Translations under genes and position numbers: made by a program
NCBI GenBank assembly: GCA_013365325.1
Contig: JABVXV010000080.1
Span: 124,001 to 188,000, forward strand
Origin: Dipetalonema caudispina
Lineage: Eukaryota > Nematoda > Chromadorea > Rhabditida > Onchocercidae
Length of the DNA stretch: 64,000 bases
Reading direction: 5' to 3'
The notes under the pieces: generated by a model
Database searches by the model: none
What the model was told of the DNA's origin: nothing
The model's input: the letters and a program-made list of their open reading frames with translations, nothing else
Part shown: piece by piece, positions 13,605 through 27,300 of the stretch
Position numbering within the stretch: the stretch's first letter is position 1
How the letters are laid out: each line of letters begins with the position of its first letter

Positions 13605-16600
13605 ATTATGGTGTAAAATTTGTAATGGCCTGTAAAATTGAAGAAAAAGTTCCATATATGCTATTTTAAAGCTGCAACATTTGCTACTAAAATGATATTC
13701 TCATCGTTTATTTCATCAATAATTGAGATTTTTACGTCCTACTTTACATCTTTACACATATCATAGAATAGGGGAAAAAAATTGTCCATAAAATTGATAC
13801 TGTTGATTGGGAGAGATAAAAATAATTGAATCCAAAAAACGAGAAATGTTAGAGTGAAGAGAAAAATGATAAAGAGTTGGTAAATTCGAGAAATAAGTGC
13901 AAGAAATGATGTTAGTTGATCCTAAGATTTTATTAAAAACAGGGCGTATCTCTTTTTTTTTTTTCCTCTTGGCGAACATAAGTTTCTCAAATCGTAATGA
14001 AATTAATCAACAACTATTTTATTAACAAGCATTTGTTTTATGACAAATATTTATCATCTAATAAAATACTCGCAAGGTTGAAAGACTTCTATAGCACATA
14101 CCATCAAGGTATAGTTGTTGAATATAAGTAGTCAATAAGTTTATAAAAATTAACTAAATGGTATCACCACAGCTTATCAGTCATTATCACATAAGTTATC
14201 ACCAATGCGACAATAGATTGATAGGCTACAAATATCACATTTCTTTCGTATTACTCGTATGAAATAATCAAAAATTGCAGGATGGCGGAAAATACCAACT
14301 TGCAGATTAGAATGTAAAAGAGTGCAATTTGCTAGGATCTTCCAAGATCTGTTCTGCATCATTCTAAAGGAGAAGTGAAAATTTTGAAAGATAACAATAA
14401 TATTGGAGAAAAAGAAAATAAAAACAATAAGCGAACGGTGTAGATAATGGAAGGAAAAAGCATAAATGAATTATACAAAATGTTTGAAAAATATAATTGA
14501 GATTACTGGAAAATCGATCGAAGCGCAATATTCACTGACAAGGATGGGAGAATTTTTATTAAATTTTTAAATTCAAAATAAAAAAAAGACAAGACAAAAA
14601 ATGGAGTCTATTCTAAATCCTATTATTTGATGTTCGAGAAATCTTTGTAGTCAAAATTCTGAAGGATTTTATATGGTGATAATTGACCTTTCCGGTACAA
14701 GAAAATACGCGACAAAATGAATCGGTATTATTGAAGACGAAAAATGGAAGTAATAGGATTTAGGGAAAGTGTAGTTTTCTTCAAGTATAAAAGTGAAAAT
14801 TCATCGTTTTCTTCCATTTCCGGATAAGCATCTTCCAGAAACCGAAACCTTACAATTGAGAAAATTGAAGGAAGAAATGAATGAAGAAAGCATTGATAAT
14901 AGCTCAGGCAAAAATATTTACCACAACATCACTGTCTTATCATAACTTATTGTCCTTTCCCCTTTAGGTAATAAATGTGTTCGTTGGATGAGTTAATATA
15001 TCTTTAAATGTTTAAATTTAAGCAAAATGGAAGATTCGAAGTTAATTAGCTTTACTTCGATTTCTTTTGTTTTAATAATTTAATTATTCATTGTTTTGTA
15101 AGAAGAAAACTTTCAACTGTGCGAGAGATGAAAAGAAGAAGACGAAAAAGTTTTATGATCGCTTTAACATTATGAACTGTCTTTTTATTGGGCATAAAAG
15201 TTGTAACCTTTAAGAAGCATTGTGCAATCATCGCATGACAATTGCTATCTGCAAACCATTAGCTGTCAATACCGCGGGGAACGGACCTAATGTAATATGT
15301 TCCAACAAAGATTTCACATTTGATAAATGAAAAGAAAAGGATGACAAATTATTAGGAATCTAAACGAACCGAAATTTTTCATGAAAAATGAAACATTCAT
15401 ATAGGTATATTTGTAGATTTATGTTATATAAAAACATAAGTTTTTCAATTCATGAGCAATTATGATGATTCAAAACATTTGAAAATGTTTTATTGTTATT
15501 GTTATGTAAGACATAACAGTAACGAGTCATTAGGAATTTTTCCTATTTAGTTCATTCAGAAATGAGAATTAAAACTTCAATAATTGCATAAATTGAAAGA
15601 AAGAAATTTCTGCTGACTCAAATTTTAACTGAATTAGATCTTTGCAAATAAGAGAAAATTTTTGAAGCAATAAGAAATGATGGAATACTTAGAAATTCAG
15701 ATGTTAAGATCTGATTTCTTAAAGCAATTTTATTTTAAAATATAAATCAATTCAGCAGTTAAAAAAAAAAATTAGCAAGGTTTTTCAAATAATAGGAATT
15801 CTTATGATGTTATTATGGTCAGTTGGAGTTGGAGAAGAAAAGATTTAAATAAAGTAAACGACAAATGTTGATAGGGATAGTACATGGAAATTTTAATTTA
15901 AAACAAAAGGAAATCAAAAATGATATTATTTAAAGTTACTAATCTAAGTGACAAATGCTCAAACCGAATGACAAAATATTCTTTTACACTGCTATTTCAT
16001 AATGTTTCACTTAGATTGTAGCCATCTTATGAGTTAAATTTAAGTAAAATTTTAAAGAAATTCGCTGAATTTACGCGGCAAGTGGGAAGAAATATTTCAT
16101 AGTTGAATAAATTCCTAATATTTGTGAAAAATTATTTGCTTTGACCTAAACTATTACATAATGATATGACTTCCAGAAATTTCTTCGCTAATTAACAAAT
16201 CAATCGACGAAATCTTATTGACATTAATTTCAGTTAAATAGTGTTTTCATTGGTGGTTGGATCACTTTCTCTCAGTTCCTATTTCACTTAAAAAGAATTT
16301 GGTCCTCAATTTTTCCAGGAAAAAAATTTAAAAGAATATATTCGAATAAATGAGCCTTTAAAGCTATTCAACGAAATTACTTAACTCTTTTTATATAAAG
16401 TTCTAAGTTCATTCTTGGCTGCAAGTAAAAAATTGTTGTAGACAAAGAAGCAATAGGTTGTGCCATTTAATGGGATCAATTTCACTAGAATTTTGTTGTT
16501 TTGTCTATTTTTAGGAATCATCAAATAGTTCATAGCTCAGGAAATGCATTAATTGCGTTTTTATTAGAGTTATCTTGTCGAATTTTTAAATTTCTCAAGG

Positions 16601-18225
16601 GATCAGAAAAAAAAATTAATTTTTTCTTTACCTTTGCATCCTTCTAGAAAGCCTAAAAATCATACAATTTTATCATTTTCAAGCCAGTTAAATTATCTTT
16701 CAAAAATCATTTATCTAAGAAAAATAGAATGACGATTATATTGAAATCGACAAAGTTGGCGCAGCATAATATTTTTCTTGTTGGATTGATAGGTTCTTGT
16801 TGTTTACGACCAAAAGCCAAGTAAATAATTACTATTGCATGATAATAATGCTATTAATTCGTATTTCACGAAGCTGTAGTGCTGTTAATTTAGTTTTACT
16901 TATCAAACGAAAGGATTCTGAATTTGTCACCCAAGAATAAAACAAATGAGTTGAATATAGTGAGATGAATCGATGATAAAAGGTCAGAGATATTGGATTT
17001 TCTTCTGAAATTTGACTAAGATCAAAATAAATGATAAAATTTGTTGTACTACGTAATGACAAAATGATGTATTGTATATATTTATAGATATATGAAACTG
17101 AAAAAAAAAATGTATATATATATAACTGTTAACAATAAAGGCGTCGAATAAGCGAAATGATATTTTAAAAAGTACAAGAAATGAATAAAAGAATAGAATA
17201 ACAACAACAAAAAAAAAAAAGAGAATAAAAATAATGAAAATTATTAAATATGAAGCACCAAAATATTCACTGATAGAATATGGCATCGTAAATTTAATTA
17301 TATAAAATGGCCACAATTAATTGTAATTTCATATTTCACAACTCATAAATTTTTTACAAAATCAACCTAATATATGGCATTTTGCAATAATACCAAAATT
17401 ACTGTTTACACTCTATGAATGTAAACAATGTGAAATGATTGATAACGATTTGAGCAAAAAAAGAAAAAGAAAACGAATATTGTTATATTTCAAATTGGGC
17501 AGCAGAAACTTTCGAAATTTTGCAATAAACTTCAGTTAAAAAATAAGAGCTAAAAATTAAATAATTCTGGGGGAGAACTTTTCATTAACAAAGATATTCA
17601 AAAACAAAACAAATTGTACTTAATTGCTGGCAAGCGCAAAAGTTATTGAAATTATTCACCTGATTTCAAGTAAATTGCAGTACTTTCAATGTACCTCCAA
17701 TAGTCTATTTCTTTTAAAATAGCTTAAAGGAGTGATTGAGATCTTGAACCATTTCTTACCTTCCTTTTAAAAGTAACATAAAAGATCATGAATATTTCTT
17801 TGAGATATGAAACTAATAAGTAAAATTAAAAAATCAAATTTATATAAATAGCACCTTGGAACCAATCTAAGGGGTAAGCTGCATTGAAGAGATAATTTTC
17901 AAAAAGTAAGGAAGAAACGAACTCACGACGATCAATCATATAATAAGTAAAAAGTGATAAAAATTCAAAAATTTCGATAATGAAATTTTTTGTGAGCTTT
18001 GAAAAGTGATTGCCAGCTTTAAAGGTTTAGAAATTTATGAATTCGTCATTCTGAAACTTTTTTCAGAGTGAAGAAATTTGGTGAGAAATAGGATTCAATA
18101 AATATACAATCATTAATAAACATACAATATCATCATAACAATTTAAATTATGAATGTCAACCCGTGTGCATGAAATTACCCATTTCAAAAAGTACAAGGA
18201 GTAAAAAAGTCGGAATCTTTCCTTT

Positions 18226-18231
18226 TTTATT
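18226..18231 (-). terminator. Candidate poly(A) signal for the integrin alpha gene
   Basis: AATAAA on the minus strand lies 93 bases past the integrin stop codon. Confidence 0.45.
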
Positions 18232-18323
18232 TCTTTGGAAAGGGTTAATTCCTCCACGACTTGTAAATTTTGTAATAAATAAATTCTAGCTAGAATCTGA
18301 AAATGTTTAGAATCAGAATAATT

Positions 18324-21300
18324 CTATGCCTCACTCATTTCTTCCCGTCGGAATTGATATTCTGCTTGATACAGTGTTGGATGATGTGGGCGATTTCGTT
18401 TGAAGAATCCACATTTCCAGAAAATGAGTATCAAAATGGATAAAATTAGTAGGCCTAGAACAGCAGCTGCAGCGATTACCCACCATGGAATTGGTGCCGT
18501 TTCCAGTATAGCTGGTCGATCCGGATATGCGTGGGTTGATGCAGATGCAAAATTATTTTGCGTATTTCTCTCTTCGATCCCTTGTTCTTGATCCAAAATT
18601 AAACGCCCGGATGACAAAATTTCAACATATGCTATGTCATAATAATCCTTAAAAAAGCAGGTAACATTAAAGAGTAACAATATTAACTGATTGTTGAAAT
18701 ATCTAAATGGCATATATACATTGTCGCCTATTCAAATGTATGGATTAAATTTTTGAATTTCATGTTATTTAACATGAAAATTTGTAAACTTTCCGTATGT
18801 AAATGATTACAATTCTGAAGGATAGCAATACTGATTGGTTTTTTTGATTTAATTAGAAAACTTACTTCAACAAAAGTGGCATTCCATAACCGAGACCGGA
18901 AATCTATCACTGCAGCAGCATCAACATCCAGAAAATCGAAATGACATGTGACAGTGAAACATTTCGCTGTCTTATCAGCACAATTCTGCATATAAGAGAT
19001 ATATCGTTATTAAATTTGAGCATTTTTTGTATAGTACTTTTATGCTTCATCTTAAAGGAAACAAAACTTTTTCGTCTTGAAATGAAAATACTGAAGAAGC
19101 AAAGGTTATAGTAATCTGGTTAACGTACTTTTTTATCTTCATGTCAAATACCCGCCAATTCTCTTTTTAAAACAAAACAATTAATCCTTTCTCTCAAATC
19201 AAAGCTTCAGTTGATAGTAAGTAATAATTATCACTACTTTTACTTTTTTTACTAAAAGATCTACAAGTTCAACTTTAATAAAACCAAACTAACTTCAACA
19301 AACATGAAACTTACCACTTTGACGATTTCAACTTCTTCACCTGATTTTTCCCGAATTTTTGTCGATTTTATTCGCAATTCTCGAGATGGTCTCTTTTCGC
19401 GGTACTCTTCAATTGTCCGCTGAAAACATTTTCAACATTACTTTAATATTTTTTAAAAAATTCCTTGAAGATATATCATTTGCGTTTTTATTGCGTATTT
19501 TATGCCTGATTCGAATCAATAAAGTATTTTTCTAACGGATTGAAAACAAAGTAACTAGTGATAAAGAAAGGTCTAAAGAGAAAGGAAAATTATTACAGCC
19601 ATTGTTACATGTATAGGCTCATTTTATTCTTATTTAGAATTTCTTAATGAAACTTACGAACTGATGAGGAAGATCATTCAATCAATTTATCACAGTGTTA
19701 TTTTTATTATCATTAGATCGAACGATCTGCATTCTATTATTCAAATTATGGTCTAGGCATTGGCAAGATGACCTCCCTTACGGAAAATGTGAGTTAGACG
19801 TACTTTTCTGACCTCATCATGAGAGTTATTTTGTAAGAAACTGTATGATCGTGAATGATCTTTAGATGAGAAAGAGTCATAGCACTGAATGACCGTGAAA
19901 TGGTTTTAATCATGAAATTTATGAATATCAATAGATTGTAAGTAGTAATTTTTAATAATAATATGCTGAAGCATACGCTATGTCTCATCCGATAGATCAG
20001 CTTACCTTAATCCGATTCAAGCCATCAATAACTTCATCCTCTTCATGTATGTCATCATCATGAGTACTCATTTCCTCATAGTAATGCTCATTTTCAGTTT
20101 CCAGGAGAAATTTCAGCTGTAGTGGATTGATCCATTCATGTGGTAAAACCATTGTACATTGCTTGACATCTTTACTATTATCAGTATTAGTTAGTTGCAT
20201 TGTTGGTGCTTCCATAAGATATAATGCCCATTTACCTGTCGCAAAAACACTTGCCACCTGATAAGGCCAATCAACCTGGAATTCAAATCCAACTTTCAAT
20301 TTGATTTGCCTTTTGAAAGTGGGAATTTCTACTTGAAGATTTAAAAACAAAGGTAAAAAAAAATAGTTTAGATTTAAATCTTATGAATGCAGCTAATATT
20401 CCTGACCTGAAGAGTGACATTTGACACTGACCAAGGTCCTTTATTTGTGACAGTATATTTATGCACAACAAGTGGTCCGATATCTGCATCAAATTCCATC
20501 TCTGACTCGCCTTTCATTTCGCCGCCATACCTAAACATTAATATATATAATAATTCACAGTTAAATTTCAATACAGTTGTTTCAAACTATCCATCCACTC
20601 GAATGGATTAAGTGAGAATCTCTACCATATTCGAAACTTAATGAGTAATTAACTTCATCTGTACTCAAACAGAGATGGCTCCTCTGTATTACCAATTATC
20701 GTTGCATCACCTATAACTTCCAGCAGTTTACAATTATAGTTAAACTTTCATTTGAATTCAAGGAAATTTGTTAGATGGTAGCATAATGTTTTAGTTTTTC
20801 TTTTTAAATTGAACTTGAAATTTCATTTTCAATTAGCTTGATGCTTTGTGCAAAATAATTTTTCTATCAGCATACTTCAAGAAAGAATTATTTACCTAAC
20901 AATGGCAGGATCAGAAACAGCACTAAGTTCCAATTCGGCTCTCTTAATTACGCGCACAACAGCTTTCCATGAATTATCATCCAAATTCTTTTCATCACTG
21001 GTACTGTTAACAAAAGCTCGGAACTCCAAAGGTTTACCCAAACCTTCTGTACGCCCACGAGCTATTCGGAAACTAAGCTCGAATTTCAACTGAAAACAAT
21101 CGTAACAAAACAATTTTGTCAAAAATTGTACTCGAACTAATTGTCCGATTCATTTCATTATAATCTAGCAATGCTCAATGTATAGAACCTTGAAGAAATC
21201 TTGAAAACACTGATTATTTCATGAATAGAAGTAGTAGTACTGATAGTGTGAACTATTTGATAAGAATAAGTAATATTATATAATTTAGTGAAAGTAAGCA

Positions 21301-24300
21301 ACAAACCTGTTTATTTGGTTCCATAGGATTTCCAAGCGATATGATAGCTAAATTACCTTTGAAATCATCGATATTGACAGGGCTATCCTTTTTGTTTAAA
21401 ATTGGAATATCTAATTCATCGGAATTATATTCGATGAATAATGTAGCTTCATAGGCCCTTTCAGCATTGTTTTTTACCAAAAATGATATATCAATGGTTG
21501 CTTTTTCGCCTACCTGAGTTACATAGGTTCCATCCTCTTCTTGGCTAAAAGTTATTTAAGTTTTAAATTTTAAATGGTAAAATAACCAATAAAGCATTAC
21601 AAAATATGAATATAAAACAACCGTTTCTTTTTTCAAATTACTCTTTGTGAAAGTTTTAAATTGTTTGTTATTTCGCTAGTTTTATGAACAAATCTTAATT
21701 GCAATTAATTAATTAAATTTTTTTACACAACTTTCACAACTGTTCCCAACTTAGACACTTACAATATTCCGGGTAAAACAGCTCGTAATTGCAAATCGCT
21801 TGTGCAAACATTGTCTACACCACATTTTCGATTGAAATGTATCTGTAATAATTTAAACTGTGGAAAAATTAACTTTAAAATGATAATGAAATTAATGTAA
21901 ATATCGGAAGAATTAAGGGCGTTAAGAGGTAGAAGCGAACAATCAATGAATTTCCCTAAATTAAGAAATTTTTCAGGAATATCCATTATTAATATGGCCT
22001 AATTTTTTAAAAGTTTTAAATCTACTAAAAATTACTAACACCTTATGAATAACATAACCAATTTTAAATTTAACACTTCTAATTGAACCTATTAACGATC
22101 TTGTCATCTCATGAAATCCTAAAATCTAAAAAAAAGCTCACGATGAAAGTATCCTGGGATCCATACTTATTCAGAACAGGATATAAATTCATATCAACTA
22201 TTTTACCACCATTTCGAGGCATCTGTGGAACTGCTTCATTTCGTAATCGCACGGAAAATCGCAATTTTATTGGATTTATCCAATCATTGTTTGTATTCTA
22301 TAAAAATAACAATTGAGTATTTCGACGATAAAAATATTATCAAAATAGGCCTATAGACGGGACGATGTTAAAGTAAACCAACAAAGAACTTTCGCCAAAA
22401 AATATTGGACGTGTGAAAATTATCATATCAAAATAACTGGAAATTATTTAAATTTCAAAATGTTAAAGAGTCTCAATATACCGTAATAAAAAGTTTGTGA
22501 TTCTTTATTTGTGGTTTCCGATTAGCACCTCGTCCACAGTTCCACGTATAATTCTCCTTGCGTGATTCAAGGATACGTGCTCGAGTTCCTACTCCTGAAC
22601 TCATTGCTATAACCTGAAAAAAAAAAGTTTTCTTACTCATTCCAAAATGTTTTATGACGCTTGAAACTATAAAGTTTCCATCTGATCAAAAGTGATCACT
22701 GAATAGATCGTATTAAACGCAAAAATACTACTGATAATGGTCTATTAATACTGCGAAAAAAAATACGATAGATTATTAGTAAATGCAATATTTTTTGATC
22801 CTTTCATACTTCCGGAAGCCTTATCTATCCGGTATTACTCCCATATTGCAATACTATATCGGATTTTTTGCAAACTGTTAGTGTCAATTTTTAAGGTGAT
22901 TGCTGGTAGAAACTGAAGTCTGTCAAATTTCAAGTACAACAAGCTAATTTCGAAAGGAAATTGATGTTTGAAAACTAACCTCAAGCATGCACTTGAAAAC
23001 ATCATTATCAAAATTTAGCAACTTCGATGCATGTTTAATATTTGTTTTATCCACCGATAGTTCCGTACTGATCGAAAAACTATAAAATACCATAAAAATT
23101 ATAAAATCCTACTCTATATATTCAGCAAAGACGGAAGTAATCTATTCATTTTGCTAAAGATTTGATGAGTATATTTGAAGAAAGTAATGAAATTCGAAAT
23201 GGTTATATTTACAATATCTTCAAAATGAGTTGGTTGAAATTTAATTTAAATTCAATTAAATTAAGAAAGCACCACAAACTTTATGGTTTACATACAAATT
23301 TATGGAAACTAAGTTTAATTAATAATTACTTTGTGGCTAAAATCAATTTACATACCATGTTTGTGCAGTTCTGAAACAAGACGATTCACCGTCGATGTCA
23401 ATCTTCATATCGTTATCCAGATGCTTAGCATTAATGTAAATTACTGGCCTGGCTCGAAGTATTGTGACTGTATCAGATGCAAAAGCGCCAACAACCAAAT
23501 CATTGTAACCATTACCATCCAAATCCGATCCACCCGATAATGAAAATCCAAAGGTTTTCAATGGTTTCACAGGCAAATATTGCTGTGGCAACTCATCAGC
23601 AGTTATCACCTGAATTATTCACAAAATTAGGTTTTGAATGAGTAGAATAGTCAATAAGAAAAAGTCGGAAAAATGACTGATCGTGCAAAGGAAGAAAAAA
23701 AAGGACATTCCTATTAAAACCTCTCAAAAGAACTTTAATATTGACCTGTACAGCTTCAACTTTGAAGGTAGTGGGTGATCCCGCACCAAGATATGTGTAT
23801 ACTGCACCTTTTCCGTTGTCGGTAAACGGTGCACCTACAGCAAAATCTGGAAGAGATAATACATATGTATATATGAGAAAAAATTATGAATTAACTTTCA
23901 AAAAATTGTGTATGAAATGAGATATCATGATCAATTTACTCTATCCAGTTAAATACAGAATATTAAAGCTTTTTATCAGAAACCTGAAAAAAGTTCACCG
24001 ATCCAAATATTTCAACCATTTTGGCTCAAAGATTAAAATCGCGTTATTTTCGTCTGTCCGCATGTTTTTATTTGCAGGAAGCGTAATTAATGGCCTTACC
24101 GTTGTAATTATTACTATCACCGTCCACGTTCCCTAGACGTGTTATTGCCAGACCAAACTGCGAATAAATTCCTTTACCGCGAACTTTAATTGGCTTTAGG
24201 AAAACGTTCGCATTTTCATGACGTGCACGACGTATTCCGGATGAATAAAATATGTATACAGCACCGCCAAATGAACCATCAGCTGTTTCTGAATATTCAA

Positions 24301-27300
24301 AAGGTGCCCCAACTAACAAATCATCAAACCTGAAATCGAAAAGTTTTTGCATTATCCTTAGGCTTATAATGCTTGAAAATAGGAATTATTTATTAACTGA
24401 TCGCAGATACACTGAGATTAGAAAAAAATGCTGACCTATCATTGTTAAGATCGGTAACTTCAACTGCATAACCAAATGCCGAGCCAAGTTGTGAACCTTG
24501 AAGCATGTAACTATCTTCGGTAAGGGTAAGGTAGTGCGACGCTTGAGAACTCGGAGATTGACCATTACGGAATGGTAGAAAAGCTACGGCGCCCGTTTGA
24601 TTATACCGTGTAGCACCAGCAACAATCGTCGTATTATCCTTATCTTCAAACCTGTAGTAATCTGTAGCTTTTTCTTGGAAGTCAGAAGAAAATCTATAAA
24701 ATTCAATATTTCCGAAATGATCGAGATAAATTAGCATGAGAGGATACCAGATGCATTTTTATCAAGATCGTATTAAGAAGTATGCTCAATTCGGACTACC
24801 ACATACAGAATTTAAGTTGGATAATATCCCTTTATGCTAATGTAATAAAGTTTTCTACACTAATATCAAAAGATCAACGATTACTTAGTCTTTTCTTGCA
24901 TAAATTAATAATATTATATACTATAAATAATACTATAAATACTCAGAAATAATCCCTTTATGAATGCAATCATAATTCATATTCCCACGGATAACTATGG
25001 GTACAGCAAATATTGCTTATGTAATCATTTAGTTTTAACTATGCAAATTAGACATTCAGTAGGAAATATATTTTTTAGTGAGGAAACTTTCCGTTATTGC
25101 AGGAAATGTCATAAGGAGCTGTTCATCCCCTTACAACTTTTTTCTGACAGGTTAAATTAACATTTTTCCGGCAAAAAACAAAAGTTGAGATATGAGAAAC
25201 AGTAGAAAAATAATTGAAGTTATAATATGAGGAGTTTTTAATCTGAAATTTCGTTTCTGGTTTAAAGTCATTTTCAGAAGTCTTTGATTTCATCAACTAT
25301 TTATTGAACAATTGATATTTTAAATCGGAATAAAAGATTTTGAATTTTGACGATAATTTTCCAAATATTGTAGGAAATATAACTCTGTGGAAAACTTTTG
25401 GATTTAACAGGAATTTCTTTTTGTTATTTAAATCTGTTAAATTTTTTCCTAGCATTGTTCGAATGGGCTCTAAAAGTCATTTTTAAGAGAAAAAAGTTTA
25501 AATAAGATTTTAGATCTAAATTACCAAAAACCAAAACGACCATGTCGTACAGAAAATCCCAGATAATCATGTCCTTGAAATTTTGATCGTACACCATGCA
25601 ATTTCGGATCAACACCCATTGTCCAACGATCGCGATTCATTGCAAATATATCTTTCGGATAGTATCGTCCAAATACACCACCTGTCCATTTCTTTGCACC
25701 CGGTAAACCTGCAAGGTCATGATAGATAATACAACTTTTTTCACCACTTTTTTTTGGAACTTTCTCATTTCGAATTTTTTACTTAAAATTAATTTTAGCT
25801 TTTAGAAAACATCTTTGAATTCCTTTGAGAAAGATCAAAACGAAATTTCAAACTTTGGCTGATGGTTGATTGATTTGTTAATTTCTCAACTTCGACACAA
25901 AAATTTCGATTTTTTTATTGTTTATTTAATTCATCAGTATGTAATTAATCATTTAGTATTACTCGGAATTGCTTGAAGAGACATTTTTATCAAAGTTTCA
26001 TTATTTTGCACTCAAAATCGATTTCTTCCTTTTACAAAAAAAATGACATTAACAATTACAACATTTAGAGAAAAAATGCTCCTCCGATATTCATCAATCG
26101 GAAGGACAAAAGCCTAAATGATTGCAACGGGGGAATAGTAGCACAATTGCAAATGTTGAACGAAAAAAAGTCTAAAATTGTTAAAATTTTGAAATGAAGT
26201 TTTAAAAAAATTTGTTGCATGAAATTGAAAATAAATAGCATCAATCAGGCAAGAAAGAAAGAAACAAAACAAAAAGGATCTTTTTCACTGACTGACTTTT
26301 AAATTCTGACAGCTGGAAATGATGAAACTTTCGAATAATGATTCTGAGCTAATCTGATTAGTTATCAATCTAGCAGATCAAACTCAAATGCAAATTGAAT
26401 TTGACCTGCTAGGTTGATAAGATTTATCGATTTCTTGCTTCAAAAGATTATTTCTTTGCTATAAAATTCATGAACTGTGATGGTACCACAGACTTTCACT
26501 ATTACTAGACGTTTTAAATTTTAGAAAAAAGATCTCATAAAATCAATAAAAATGGACAAACCAGTGATAACCATCGATTCATCAACATAACCACTAAAAC
26601 CCTCCATGCAAGAGCCAAATTCATTATGTCGATCAGTTCGAGGTAAACCTGGTTGTGAACATGATACGAGGATTTCCTGAAATGCGGAAATAATTATATA
26701 CAAATTATCACGTGTCACACTTTTTTAAATTTAACAAATACTGGAATGTTTTCAATTATTTCAAAAATTGTGTTAACATCCAAAATAACTCCGAACTTCT
26801 TGCTATGATACTTTAATAGCTAAATCTTCAGAAAAATAGTTTTTGGTAATTTTTTGAGTGCATATAGGATCAGTTAATAATATGATAAATCAGATATATG
26901 TTATTACATATCCGGTTAAACTGGTTTTCTAAAGAGAAGACGAAAATCATTTTAAGGCAATATTGCAAATTGCTCATATCCTATAATTGAAATTGAGATT
27001 ACAAATGTAATAATTTCTAATTGTATATCACAAAAACGGTACCTATACTTATGTTTCAACAAATGGTACTTAAAATTGTCATCTAAATGTAACCAAACAT
27101 TTATTTAGAAATAAATTTGGCCTTGAAAAACAAATAAGCCAAGTAGCTCTATGAAAACTGGTTATGACTAAAACGGGAATTAGATTCTTCTGCTTTCAAT
27201 AATCCATTAGTCATTAATTGCACAGAAATTCAACAAATTTTACCTCCTTAATAAATCATTATTGATTACTAATCTCTTCAATGATCTCAACAAATAAGTT

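Larger units (their letters stand above)
11659..18225. other. Gene-poor AT-rich stretch
   Basis: About 6.6 kb with no supportable exon on either strand. It contains an (AT)n run near 12476, a CT tract near 13576 and many homopolymers. Because the membrane-protein gene and the integrin are both on the minus strand, this region should hold the promoter of the former and the 3' end of the latter. Confidence 0.5.
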
